This document shows positions 14,831-20,929 of a stretch of 25,432 nt of DNA, in pieces; the stretch's first letter is position 1; every line of letters starts with the position of its first letter. Location of the stretch: contig CANGJO010000006.1 in the NCBI GenBank assembly GCA_947454285.1, positions 1-25,432 on the forward strand, given 5' to 3'. The translations under genes were made by a program, and so were the position numbers. Source of the stretch: Microbacteriaceae bacterium (GTDB taxonomy: Bacteria > Actinomycetota > Actinomycetes > Actinomycetales > Microbacteriaceae). The notes beneath the pieces were generated by a model. The model did no database searches. It saw nothing but the letters and a program-made list of their open reading frames with translations, and was not told the DNA's origin.

Positions 14831-16349
14831 GGTCCAGTACACGCCAGAAAAGGTGAGCGAGCTTGCGGCATCGCACCGCGTAATTCCTCTTATTGAGACA
14901 CTCTTCTCGGGCACAGAGACACCTATGACGATCTTTGAAAAGTTGGCTGCCGACAAACCAGGAAGTTTTCTACTCGAATCCGCGCAGCACGGAGTCTGGG
15001 CTAGATACAGCTTTATTGGCGTAAACAATCGTGGCTTGCTTACTCAGGATTCCCATGGCCAGGTGCAATGGAGTTCGGCCACGAATCAGTCACCACTGGC
15101 CGATGGAAGTTTTGACTTGCCTAGTTCTGCGTTGGATGCAGTTGCACAAATTCAGCAGTCGTGGACATCGGTTGCGGTTGGCGAACTTCCACCACTAACC
15201 AGCGGTTTAGTTGGCGTGATGGGTTGGGATTTGATTCGAGAAATCGAAGATCTACCGCCAGCAAGTACCAAGGATTTTCCGTCACCAATTTTGGCACTGG
15301 CCATGTTCCGCGATTTAGTTATCGTTGATCACGAAACGAATTGCGTGCTTCTGGTCTCAAATGTTTTTGCCGCGCATGGCGAAGATGTCAGAAAACTTTA
15401 TGACCAGGCAGTCAACCACATTGATGAGATGCGCACGGCTCTGTTGCAACCAATCAACTCGGTTATCGCAGACATAGATTTCAACACGGATTTCACGGCT
15501 CAACACGCAACTCAAAAGGTAGAGTTCCTTGAAGCGATTGACAAAGCTAAGCACTACGTTCGCATAGGTGACGTTTTCCAGGTTGTTTTATCGCAACGAT
15601 TCGATCTTGAGACAAGTGCCAGCGCGTTAGATACTTATCGCGTTCTACGTGCTCTGAATCCAAGCCCGTACATGTATCTGTTGAATTTTGAAGATGAGCA
15701 TGGCGCTTACGCAATTGTTGGCTCCTCTCCAGAGGCGCTGGTATCAGTTACCAATGGCAACGCCGTCACCCACCCGATTGCCGGATCACGTCCACGCGGC
15801 ACAACGCACGAAGCCGATCTAAAGCTCGAAGCAGAGCTTCTGGCCGACAACAAGGAAAAGTCAGAGCACCTGATGCTGGTTGATCTTGCGCGTAATGACC
15901 TTCTGAAAGTTTGTGAACCAAATTCAGTGACAGTTACCGAGTTCATGGAGGTACATAGATTCAGTCACATCATGCATTTGGTCTCTACGGTTGAAGGCAA
16001 AGTAGCCGCCGATTGCACACCGATAGATGTATTCAAAGCGACTTTCCCCGCAGGAACTCTATCTGGCGCTCCAAAACCGCGGGCCCTAGAAATCATTGAC
16101 GAACTTGAGACTTCTAACCGCGGAATCTTTGGTGGGGTGGTTGGTTACTTTGACTTTGCCGGCAATGCAGATCTTGCAATTGCGATCCGCACGGCGTTCA
16201 TCCGCGACGGAGTTGCACACGTTCAAGCCGGAGCGGGCATCGTGCTTGATTCGGTACCCGAAGCCGAGTACCAAGAAACTTTGGCCAAGGCTGGGGCGCC
16301 GCTTAGAGCGATTGCCGCAGCAAACGCCATGATTCGTCGCAACAACTAA
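14823..16349 (+). CDS. trpE: Anthranilate synthase component I
   Basis: Makes anthranilate from chorismate, with glutamine-derived ammonia from TrpG. I choose ATG 14823 (508 residues, MAKVQYTPEKV). A longer in-frame reading from TTG 14742 adds 27 residues lying inside hisI with no family resemblance. AGG at 14812-14814 can serve as ribosome site. The LLES motif (50-53) is the tryptophan feedback-binding element known from other TrpE proteins. The chorismate-binding domain has IGDVFQVVLSQRF, LNPSPYMYLLNF, HPIAGSRPRG and TFPAGTLSGAPKPRA. No trpG or trpD is present, so the glutaminase partner must be encoded elsewhere. Feedback inhibition by tryptophan is likely. Confidence 0.97.
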   Translation: MAKVQYTPEKVSELAASHRVIPLIETLFSGTETPMTIFEKLAADKPGSFLLESAQHGVWARYSFIGVNNRGLLTQDSHGQVQWSSATNQSPLADGSFDLPSSALDAVAQIQQSWTSVAVGELPPLTSGLVGVMGWDLIREIEDLPPASTKDFPSPILALAMFRDLVIVDHETNCVLLVSNVFAAHGEDVRKLYDQAVNHIDEMRTALLQPINSVIADIDFNTDFTAQHATQKVEFLEAIDKAKHYVRIGDVFQVVLSQRFDLETSASALDTYRVLRALNPSPYMYLLNFEDEHGAYAIVGSSPEALVSVTNGNAVTHPIAGSRPRGTTHEADLKLEAELLADNKEKSEHLMLVDLARNDLLKVCEPNSVTVTEFMEVHRFSHIMHLVSTVEGKVAADCTPIDVFKATFPAGTLSGAPKPRALEIIDELETSNRGIFGGVVGYFDFAGNADLAIAIRTAFIRDGVAHVQAGAGIVLDSVPEAEYQETLAKAGAPLRAIAAANAMIRRNN

Positions 16350-16363
16350 AGCAGGCTGAGAGA

Positions 16364-16918
16364 TTGCTAACTAACTTCACTAAGGGCCGTTCGCTTGGCC
16401 TGATTTTGCTGATGTTGATCGGATCTTTCGCACTGGCTGGCCAAACCTGGTACTTGGTCTCCATGTCACCAAACGATGAGACCGTTACACTCAAAAGCTT
16501 TGATGGATACTCGGCGTATTCCTGGGTTTCGCCGTTGCTTCTGGTTTGCTTAGCCGCAATGGCCACTTCGGCAATCTCTGCCGCGGCAACCCGCGTGGCA
16601 AGCCTCTGGGTGGGAGCACTCGGCTCCCTTGCCCTGACAATTCTTTCGGGCGTATCGATTTCTCGCCAAGACCTATCGGGAGTCGCGAAGGAACTAGAAA
16701 ACGCAACCGGCATCGCTGCCAGCCATGGAATCACCGGTCTTGACATCGCTACGCAGGCGTTCGCGCCGGCAAGTATCGGTGTTTTTGCGGTCCTTAGCCT
16801 GGTCTTTTTGGTGGCAATTTTCGCCAGCAGGCAATGGAAGGTCAAGGTAGAAAAAGCTACCCGACAACCTGGCCGGCCGGTTAAGGACTCGATTTCACTC
16901 TGGGATGAACAGCGATAG
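16364..16918 (+). CDS. Trp biosynthesis-associated membrane protein
   Basis: A 184-residue protein with four predicted membrane segments (about 11-31, 54-74, 79-99 and 138-155) and a charged cytoplasmic-type tail. Position after trpE, length and the GQTWY motif at the end of the first helix match the actinobacterial family named Trp_oprn_chp (TIGR02234), present in M. tuberculosis as Rv1610. Function is unknown; its steady position in trp operons suggests a link to tryptophan synthesis or transport. The start is TTG 16364, 14 bases after trpE, with only a weak purine stretch before it, so the exact start is uncertain. Confidence 0.85.
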   Translation: MLTNFTKGRSLGLILLMLIGSFALAGQTWYLVSMSPNDETVTLKSFDGYSAYSWVSPLLLVCLAAMATSAISAAATRVASLWVGALGSLALTILSGVSISRQDLSGVAKELENATGIAASHGITGLDIATQAFAPASIGVFAVLSLVFLVAIFASRQWKVKVEKATRQPGRPVKDSISLWDEQR

Positions 16919-16931
16919 CCACCAGAGCCAT

Positions 16932-16940
16932 TGGTAAGAT
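16932..16940 (+). promoter_or_regulatory. Extended -10 promoter candidate inside the trp cluster
   Basis: TGGTAAGAT reads as an extended -10 (TGn plus TAAGAT, 16935-16940) in a 47-base spacer. Transcript start would be near 16947, just ahead of the AGAAAGG ribosome site (16953-16959). No good -35 is present, which extended -10 promoters can tolerate. It could drive the DUF6704-like gene, trpC, trpB, trpA and lgt independently of trpE. Confidence 0.45.
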
Positions 16941-16965
16941 TTAGACAGACCCAGAAAGGCACTAA

Positions 16966-17193
16966 ATGTCAGAGAACCTAAACGACCCAGGCCACGGCGA
17001 CTCAGTTGCTGCTTGGACTGCAGTAATCATCATCATGGTTGCAGTTGCAGTTGGAACACTTGGATTCTGGTTTGATCAGGCAGCAGTGGTCTGGGGTTCA
17101 GCAGTGGTTGCAGTCCTTGGTGTGCCTGTTGGCATTCTTCTTAAGCGTGCTGGCTACGGCGTTGGTGGCGAGAAGTCTAAGAAAACTCACTAG
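16966..17193 (+). CDS. Small two-helix membrane protein, DUF6704-like
   Basis: A 75-residue protein with two hydrophobic helices (about 15-36 and 39-60), a short acidic/histidine N terminus (LNDPGHGDSVAAWT) and a basic C terminus (GGEKSKKTH). From memory it matches small proteins annotated as DUF6704 (HGC-type) that lie between the Trp-associated membrane protein and trpC in Microbacteriaceae and relatives. It has a good Shine-Dalgarno site, AGAAAGG, six bases before the ATG. The stop TAG shares one base with the trpC GTG, so translation is coupled to trpC. Function is unknown. Confidence 0.8.
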   Translation: MSENLNDPGHGDSVAAWTAVIIIMVAVAVGTLGFWFDQAAVVWGSAVVAVLGVPVGILLKRAGYGVGGEKSKKTH

Positions 17194-17972
17194 TGCTTTC
17201 CGAGCTCTACGCCGGATCGCTTGCAGACGCAGCAAGAAGACTCGAATCAACCTCACTCGGCGAGATTGAGCGCTCAGCGCTTGCACGGACTCCGGCTCTA
17301 AACGCAATGAGCGCTTTGGCGCCACGCAAACAAATTCACGTACTTGCCGAGGTCAAGCGCGCCTCACCATCAAAAGGTGAGATGGCGGCAATCGCCGATC
17401 CGGCCGCACTTGCCAAAACCTACGCCGATAACGGGGCCAGCGCGATCAGCGTCTTGACCGAAGAACGAAAGTTCAAAGGATCGCTGGCAGATCTGGCAGC
17501 CGTGCGAGAAGTTGTGTCGGTGCCGCTACTTCGCAAAGACTTCATCGCCAACGAGCAACAAATTCTTGAAGCGCGAGCCGTTGGAGCCGACATTATTTTG
17601 CTTATCGTTGCCGGTCTTGCCGAGAGCGTGATTGCAAAGCTCATGAAGTTCACTTTTGAACTTGGCATGACACCCTTCATTGAGACCCACAGCGCCGAGG
17701 AGCTAAAAGTAGCGCTTGGTCTTGGCTCGGAATTCGTGGGTATCAACGCTCGTGACCTTTCTACCTTTGAGACAGATCGTGATCTTTTCGCCAAGCTGGT
17801 CGACCAGATTCCAGCCGGAGTAATTAAGGTTGCCGAATCTGCCGTTAGAAATGCAGATGACGTTGCACATTACCGCAAGGCTGGGGCAGACGTGGTCCTA
17901 GTTGGCGAAGCACTCGTGACCAACGATCCAGCGGCAATGCTCAAGTCTTTTCTTTCGGTTGATGAGTCTTAG
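17193..17972 (+). CDS. trpC: Indole-3-glycerol phosphate synthase
   Basis: Closes the indole ring from carboxyphenylaminodeoxyribulose phosphate. The 259 residues form a TIM barrel. Key residues are Glu53 and Lys55 in LAEVKRASPSKG, the loop VLTEERKFKGSL, and Lys115 in PLLRKDFI. Later elements are EFVGINARDL and VAESAV. It is a single-function TrpC with no fused TrpF. The start is GTG, sharing one base with the previous stop (TAGTG), with AAGAAA as weak ribosome site. trpB follows after nine bases. Confidence 0.96.
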   Translation: MLSELYAGSLADAARRLESTSLGEIERSALARTPALNAMSALAPRKQIHVLAEVKRASPSKGEMAAIADPAALAKTYADNGASAISVLTEERKFKGSLADLAAVREVVSVPLLRKDFIANEQQILEARAVGADIILLIVAGLAESVIAKLMKFTFELGMTPFIETHSAEELKVALGLGSEFVGINARDLSTFETDRDLFAKLVDQIPAGVIKVAESAVRNADDVAHYRKAGADVVLVGEALVTNDPAAMLKSFLSVDES

Positions 17973-17981
17973 GATTTAGTC
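17970..17981 (+). promoter_or_regulatory. TAGGAT element before trpB: ribosome site or leaderless -10
   Basis: TAGGAT (17970-17975) is six bases before the trpB ATG, the same spacing as at gmk, rpe and hisE. Its AGGA (17971-17974), seven bases from the ATG, is also a fair Shine-Dalgarno sequence, which is the simpler reading inside an operon. Confidence 0.4.
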
Positions 17982-19193
17982 ATGACAAATCTTCGCGAAC
18001 AGGCTGGACCGTACTTTGGCGAGTTCGGTGGAAGATTTGTTCCCGAGTCTCTGATCAAGGCTCTGGACGAACTTGAAGCAACCTACCAAACGGCTAAGGC
18101 TGATCCGTCTTTCCAGGCTGAACTAGCCGAACTACACCGCACTTACACCGGACGACCATCCATCATCACAGAGGCCAAGCGTTTTGCATCTCACGCTGGA
18201 GACGTTCGAATTTTCTTGAAGCGCGAGGACCTTAACCACACCGGTTCGCATAAGATCAACAACGTGCTTGGGCAAGCATTGCTAACCAAGCGCATGGGTA
18301 AGACCCGAATCATTGCCGAGACTGGTGCCGGTCAGCACGGTGTTGCCAGTGCAACCGCTGCGGCGCTTTTTGGACTTGAGTGTGTTGTGTACATGGGCGA
18401 GGTAGACACAGAGCGTCAGGCACTCAACGTTGCCCGCATGCAATTGCTTGGTGCAACCGTAATTCCGGTGACCACCGGAAGCCGCACGCTTAAGGATGCA
18501 ATCAACGAGGCGCTGCGAGACTGGGTTGCCAATGTCGATGACACTCACTACCTACTTGGCACAGTTGCCGGACCACACCCATTCCCAACCATGGTGCGCG
18601 ATTTCCACAGCGTGATTGGAATTGAGGCTCGTCAACAAATGCTTAATGAATATGGATTCCTACCAGATGCACTTGCTGCCTGCGTTGGCGGCGGCTCAAA
18701 TGCAATTGGGCTCTTCCACGCCTTCTTAGACGATGAAGAAGTTGCCATCTATGGTTTCGAGGCTGCCGGCGAAGGAATGGACACCGATCGTCATGCGGCA
18801 ACGCTGAACTACGGACGTCCAGGTGTGTTGCACGGCGCAAAGAGCTACATGTTGCAAGACGAAGATGGTCAGACCATGGAGAGTCACTCGATTTCTGCTG
18901 GACTTGATTACCCGGGTGTTGGCCCAGAACACGCGTGGCTTAAAGACATTGGTCGCGCGAATTACTGGGGAATTTCTGATGCCGAGGCAATGGATGCACT
19001 CCGACTACTAAGTAGAACCGAAGGAATCATTCCTGCCATCGAGACTTCACACGCTCTAGCCGGCGCGCTAAAACTTGGCAAGTCTTTGAAACCTGGCTCA
19101 TCGATTCTGGTAAATCTTTCCGGACGTGGCGACAAAGACATGGAAACTGCAGCAAAGTACTTTGGCTTGCTTGACGCAAAGAAGGATAACTAA
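17982..19193 (+). CDS. trpB: Tryptophan synthase beta chain
   Basis: PLP enzyme joining indole and serine to give tryptophan, in an alpha2beta2 complex with TrpA. The 403 residues are normal length. The Schiff-base lysine is Lys91 in NHTGSHKINN; Glu113 in ETGAGQHG is the acid/base residue; the phosphate loop is GGGSNAIG. The N-terminal YFGEFGGRFVPE is the family signature. It is a TrpB1-type enzyme, consistent with trpA next to it. The gene ends one base before the trpA TTG. Confidence 0.98.
   Translation: MTNLREQAGPYFGEFGGRFVPESLIKALDELEATYQTAKADPSFQAELAELHRTYTGRPSIITEAKRFASHAGDVRIFLKREDLNHTGSHKINNVLGQALLTKRMGKTRIIAETGAGQHGVASATAAALFGLECVVYMGEVDTERQALNVARMQLLGATVIPVTTGSRTLKDAINEALRDWVANVDDTHYLLGTVAGPHPFPTMVRDFHSVIGIEARQQMLNEYGFLPDALAACVGGGSNAIGLFHAFLDDEEVAIYGFEAAGEGMDTDRHAATLNYGRPGVLHGAKSYMLQDEDGQTMESHSISAGLDYPGVGPEHAWLKDIGRANYWGISDAEAMDALRLLSRTEGIIPAIETSHALAGALKLGKSLKPGSSILVNLSGRGDKDMETAAKYFGLLDAKKDN
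19181..19186 (+). promoter_or_regulatory. Shine-Dalgarno site that fixes the TTG start of trpA
   Basis: GAAGGA lies eight bases before TTG 19195, inside the end of trpB. It supports this start over a longer in-frame reading from 19126 that would overlap trpB by 68 bases. Confidence 0.75.
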
Positions 19194-19194
19194 A

Positions 19195-19980
19195 TTGCGC
19201 CAGACCACTTCCGCAGTTCTCAAATCAAGAAAAGCGTCCGGAAAAGGATCGCTGATTGGATATTTCCCGGCCGGTTATCCAACTCTTGACGAATCTGTCG
19301 AAGCTGCGATTGCTATGTGCAAAAACGGAATCGATGTTCTGGAACTAGGCGTCCCATATTCTGATCCGGTAATGGATGGTCTAGTTATTCAGCACGCAAC
19401 TGAAGAAGCACTCGCGAACGGTTTCAAACTGCGTCAGACTTTTGATGCGGTTAAGAGAATCACCGACGCAGTTGATACACCGGTATTGGTGATGACCTAT
19501 TGGAACCCGGTGCTTAGCTATGGCGTAGAAAACTTTGCTCGCGATTTGAAAGCCTCTGGGGGAGCCGGACTAATTACACCGGATCTAATTCCCGATGAAG
19601 CAGGCGAATGGCTGAGCGCATCCGATAAACACGAACTTGATCGAGTTTTCCTTGCGGCACCAACCTCATCACCGGCGCGAGTTGCACGGGCCTGCGAACT
19701 AAGTCGCGGATTCGTTTACGCAGTTTCTACTATGGGCATCACTGGAACCAGAGACTCGGTTGACGATCTGGCTAAGCAAGTTGTGGCATCCGTCCGACAC
19801 GAATCCAGTTCGCAAAACACCGCAGTGGGAATCGGAATCTCGTCAGCTGAGCAGGTTGACGATGTAAACACATATGCCGACGGTGCAATCGTTGGTTCCG
19901 CTTTTGTTCGTGCCTATGCCGAAGGTGGCATCGCAGCACTCACCAGCAAAGTTCAAGAACTCGCAGCGAACCTAAAGTAA
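19195..19980 (+). CDS. trpA: Tryptophan synthase alpha chain
   Basis: Cleaves indole-3-glycerol phosphate to indole, which is channelled to TrpB. With the TTG start at 19195 the protein has 261 residues, a normal length. The catalytic acids are Glu50 and Asp61 in LELGVPYSDPVMDG. The phosphate loop region includes YAVSTMGITGTR and GIGISSAEQV, and the opening SLIGYFPAGYP is characteristic. The longer open frame from 19126 adds 23 residues that are an out-of-frame copy of trpB and should not be annotated. lgt follows after 13 bases. Confidence 0.97.
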   Translation: MRQTTSAVLKSRKASGKGSLIGYFPAGYPTLDESVEAAIAMCKNGIDVLELGVPYSDPVMDGLVIQHATEEALANGFKLRQTFDAVKRITDAVDTPVLVMTYWNPVLSYGVENFARDLKASGGAGLITPDLIPDEAGEWLSASDKHELDRVFLAAPTSSPARVARACELSRGFVYAVSTMGITGTRDSVDDLAKQVVASVRHESSSQNTAVGIGISSAEQVDDVNTYADGAIVGSAFVRAYAEGGIAALTSKVQELAANLK

Positions 19981-19993
19981 TCGAGACCAATTA

Positions 19994-20854
19994 ATGCAGC
20001 ACTTGCTTCTAAGCATCCCAAGCCCGCAAATCAGTTTTTTCAACGTTGGCCCATTAAAGATTCACTTCTACGCACTCTGTATTCTGGCCGGCATCATTGC
20101 CGCAATCTGGATTTCTGATCGCCGCCTTGTTGCCCGCGGTGCAAAATCCGGTCTAGCCCTAGACATTGCACTTTGGACTGTGCCGATCGCCGTAGTTGGC
20201 GCCCGCGCATTTCACGTGGTCACCCACAGTTCCGACTACTTTTACCCAGGCGCCGACCTGACCGCGGTTTTCCGAATCTGGGAGGGTGGCATTGCAATCT
20301 ATGGCGGCTTGATTGGTGGGGCACTTGGTGCCTGGCTGGCCTCCCGCCGCTACGGCCTCAAGTTCTGGTCCTACGCCGACGCCGTTGCGCCCGGAATTCT
20401 GCTGGCCCAAGCAATTGGCCGCTGGGGCAACTACTTCAACCAGGAGTTATTCGGCAAGCCAACCACTTCGCCATGGGGCCTTGAAATCAACCCCGATAAC
20501 CCTGCTTTTCCGCAGGGTTTGCCGGCTGGGACCCTTTTTCACCCAACTTTCCTTTACGAATCAATCTGGAGTCTTATCGGGGTTGCCCTACTGCTGGCCC
20601 TGGACAAGCGATTTGAACTGCGCTGGGGCTCCATGTTTGGCGCCTATTTGGCCTATTACTCGGTGGGCAGATTGATTACTGAGAACCTACGAATTGACCC
20701 AAGCGACATCATTTTGGGGCTCAGAACCAACGTCTGGTCGGCCATCGGTGGAATTGTGGTTGGTTTGGCAATTGTCTATTGGCAAAAGCGACAGCACCCG
20801 GGCCCAGAGGCCAGTGTTTATAAAGCCAATGCATTAGACTCGACCTCTAAGTAA
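19994..20854 (+). CDS. lgt: Prolipoprotein diacylglyceryl transferase
   Basis: Transfers diacylglycerol from phosphatidylglycerol to the lipobox cysteine of prolipoproteins at the cytoplasmic membrane. The 286 residues are hydrophobic with about seven membrane segments. The signature GRWGNYFNQELFG (142-154) holds Arg143, Asn146, Glu151 and Gly154, and Tyr26 also matches E. coli numbering. Arg226 and Glu230 in VGRLITENLR match the essential E. coli Arg239/Glu243 pair. The position of E. coli His103 is Tyr103 (GGIAIYGG). Placement after trpA is the mycobacterial order (Rv1614). The ribosome site is weak (GAG at 19983-19985). Lgt has no known role in tryptophan synthesis. Confidence 0.96.
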   Translation: MQHLLLSIPSPQISFFNVGPLKIHFYALCILAGIIAAIWISDRRLVARGAKSGLALDIALWTVPIAVVGARAFHVVTHSSDYFYPGADLTAVFRIWEGGIAIYGGLIGGALGAWLASRRYGLKFWSYADAVAPGILLAQAIGRWGNYFNQELFGKPTTSPWGLEINPDNPAFPQGLPAGTLFHPTFLYESIWSLIGVALLLALDKRFELRWGSMFGAYLAYYSVGRLITENLRIDPSDIILGLRTNVWSAIGGIVVGLAIVYWQKRQHPGPEASVYKANALDSTSK

Positions 20855-20857
20855 TTC

Positions 20858-20887
20858 TTGCAACCGGCCCTTATTGGTCGGTAATTT
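20858..20887 (+). promoter_or_regulatory. Promoter candidate for gltB
   Basis: TTGCAA (20858-20863) and TAATTT (20882-20887) are spaced 18 bases apart in the 75-base lgt-gltB gap. Transcript start would be near 20894, leaving a short leader with GGAG (20919-20922) seven bases before the gltB ATG. The spacer coincides with the inverted repeat listed separately. Confidence 0.4.
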
Positions 20888-20888
20888 T
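20863..20888 (+). terminator. Possible weak intrinsic terminator after lgt
   Basis: ACCGGCC (20863-20869), a six-base loop, and GGTCGGT (20876-20882) can pair over seven positions including one G-U. AATTTT follows. The T run is short, so termination would be partial at best. The same inverted repeat lies between the -35 and -10 of the gltB promoter candidate and could instead be an operator. Confidence 0.4.
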
Positions 20889-20929
20889 GGGCCAATGTTG
20901 TCCCTCCCTAAAAATGATTGGAGTGTGGC

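Noticed and set aside
16303..16962. A 219-codon open frame on the minus strand across the Trp-associated membrane protein
   Set aside because: It is antisense to a clearly hydrophobic protein with family features; its translation is rich in Ser, Arg and Cys with no recognisable domain, as expected of a reverse-strand shadow.
19126..19194. A 23-residue N-terminal extension of TrpA from 19126
   Set aside because: It is out-of-frame trpB sequence; TTG 19195 has a strong Shine-Dalgarno site and gives the normal TrpA length.
20887..20914. A second gltB promoter, TTGGGC with TAAAAA spaced 16 bases
   Set aside because: Its transcript start would fall around 20921, cutting into the GGAG ribosome site, and the -10 lacks the final T.
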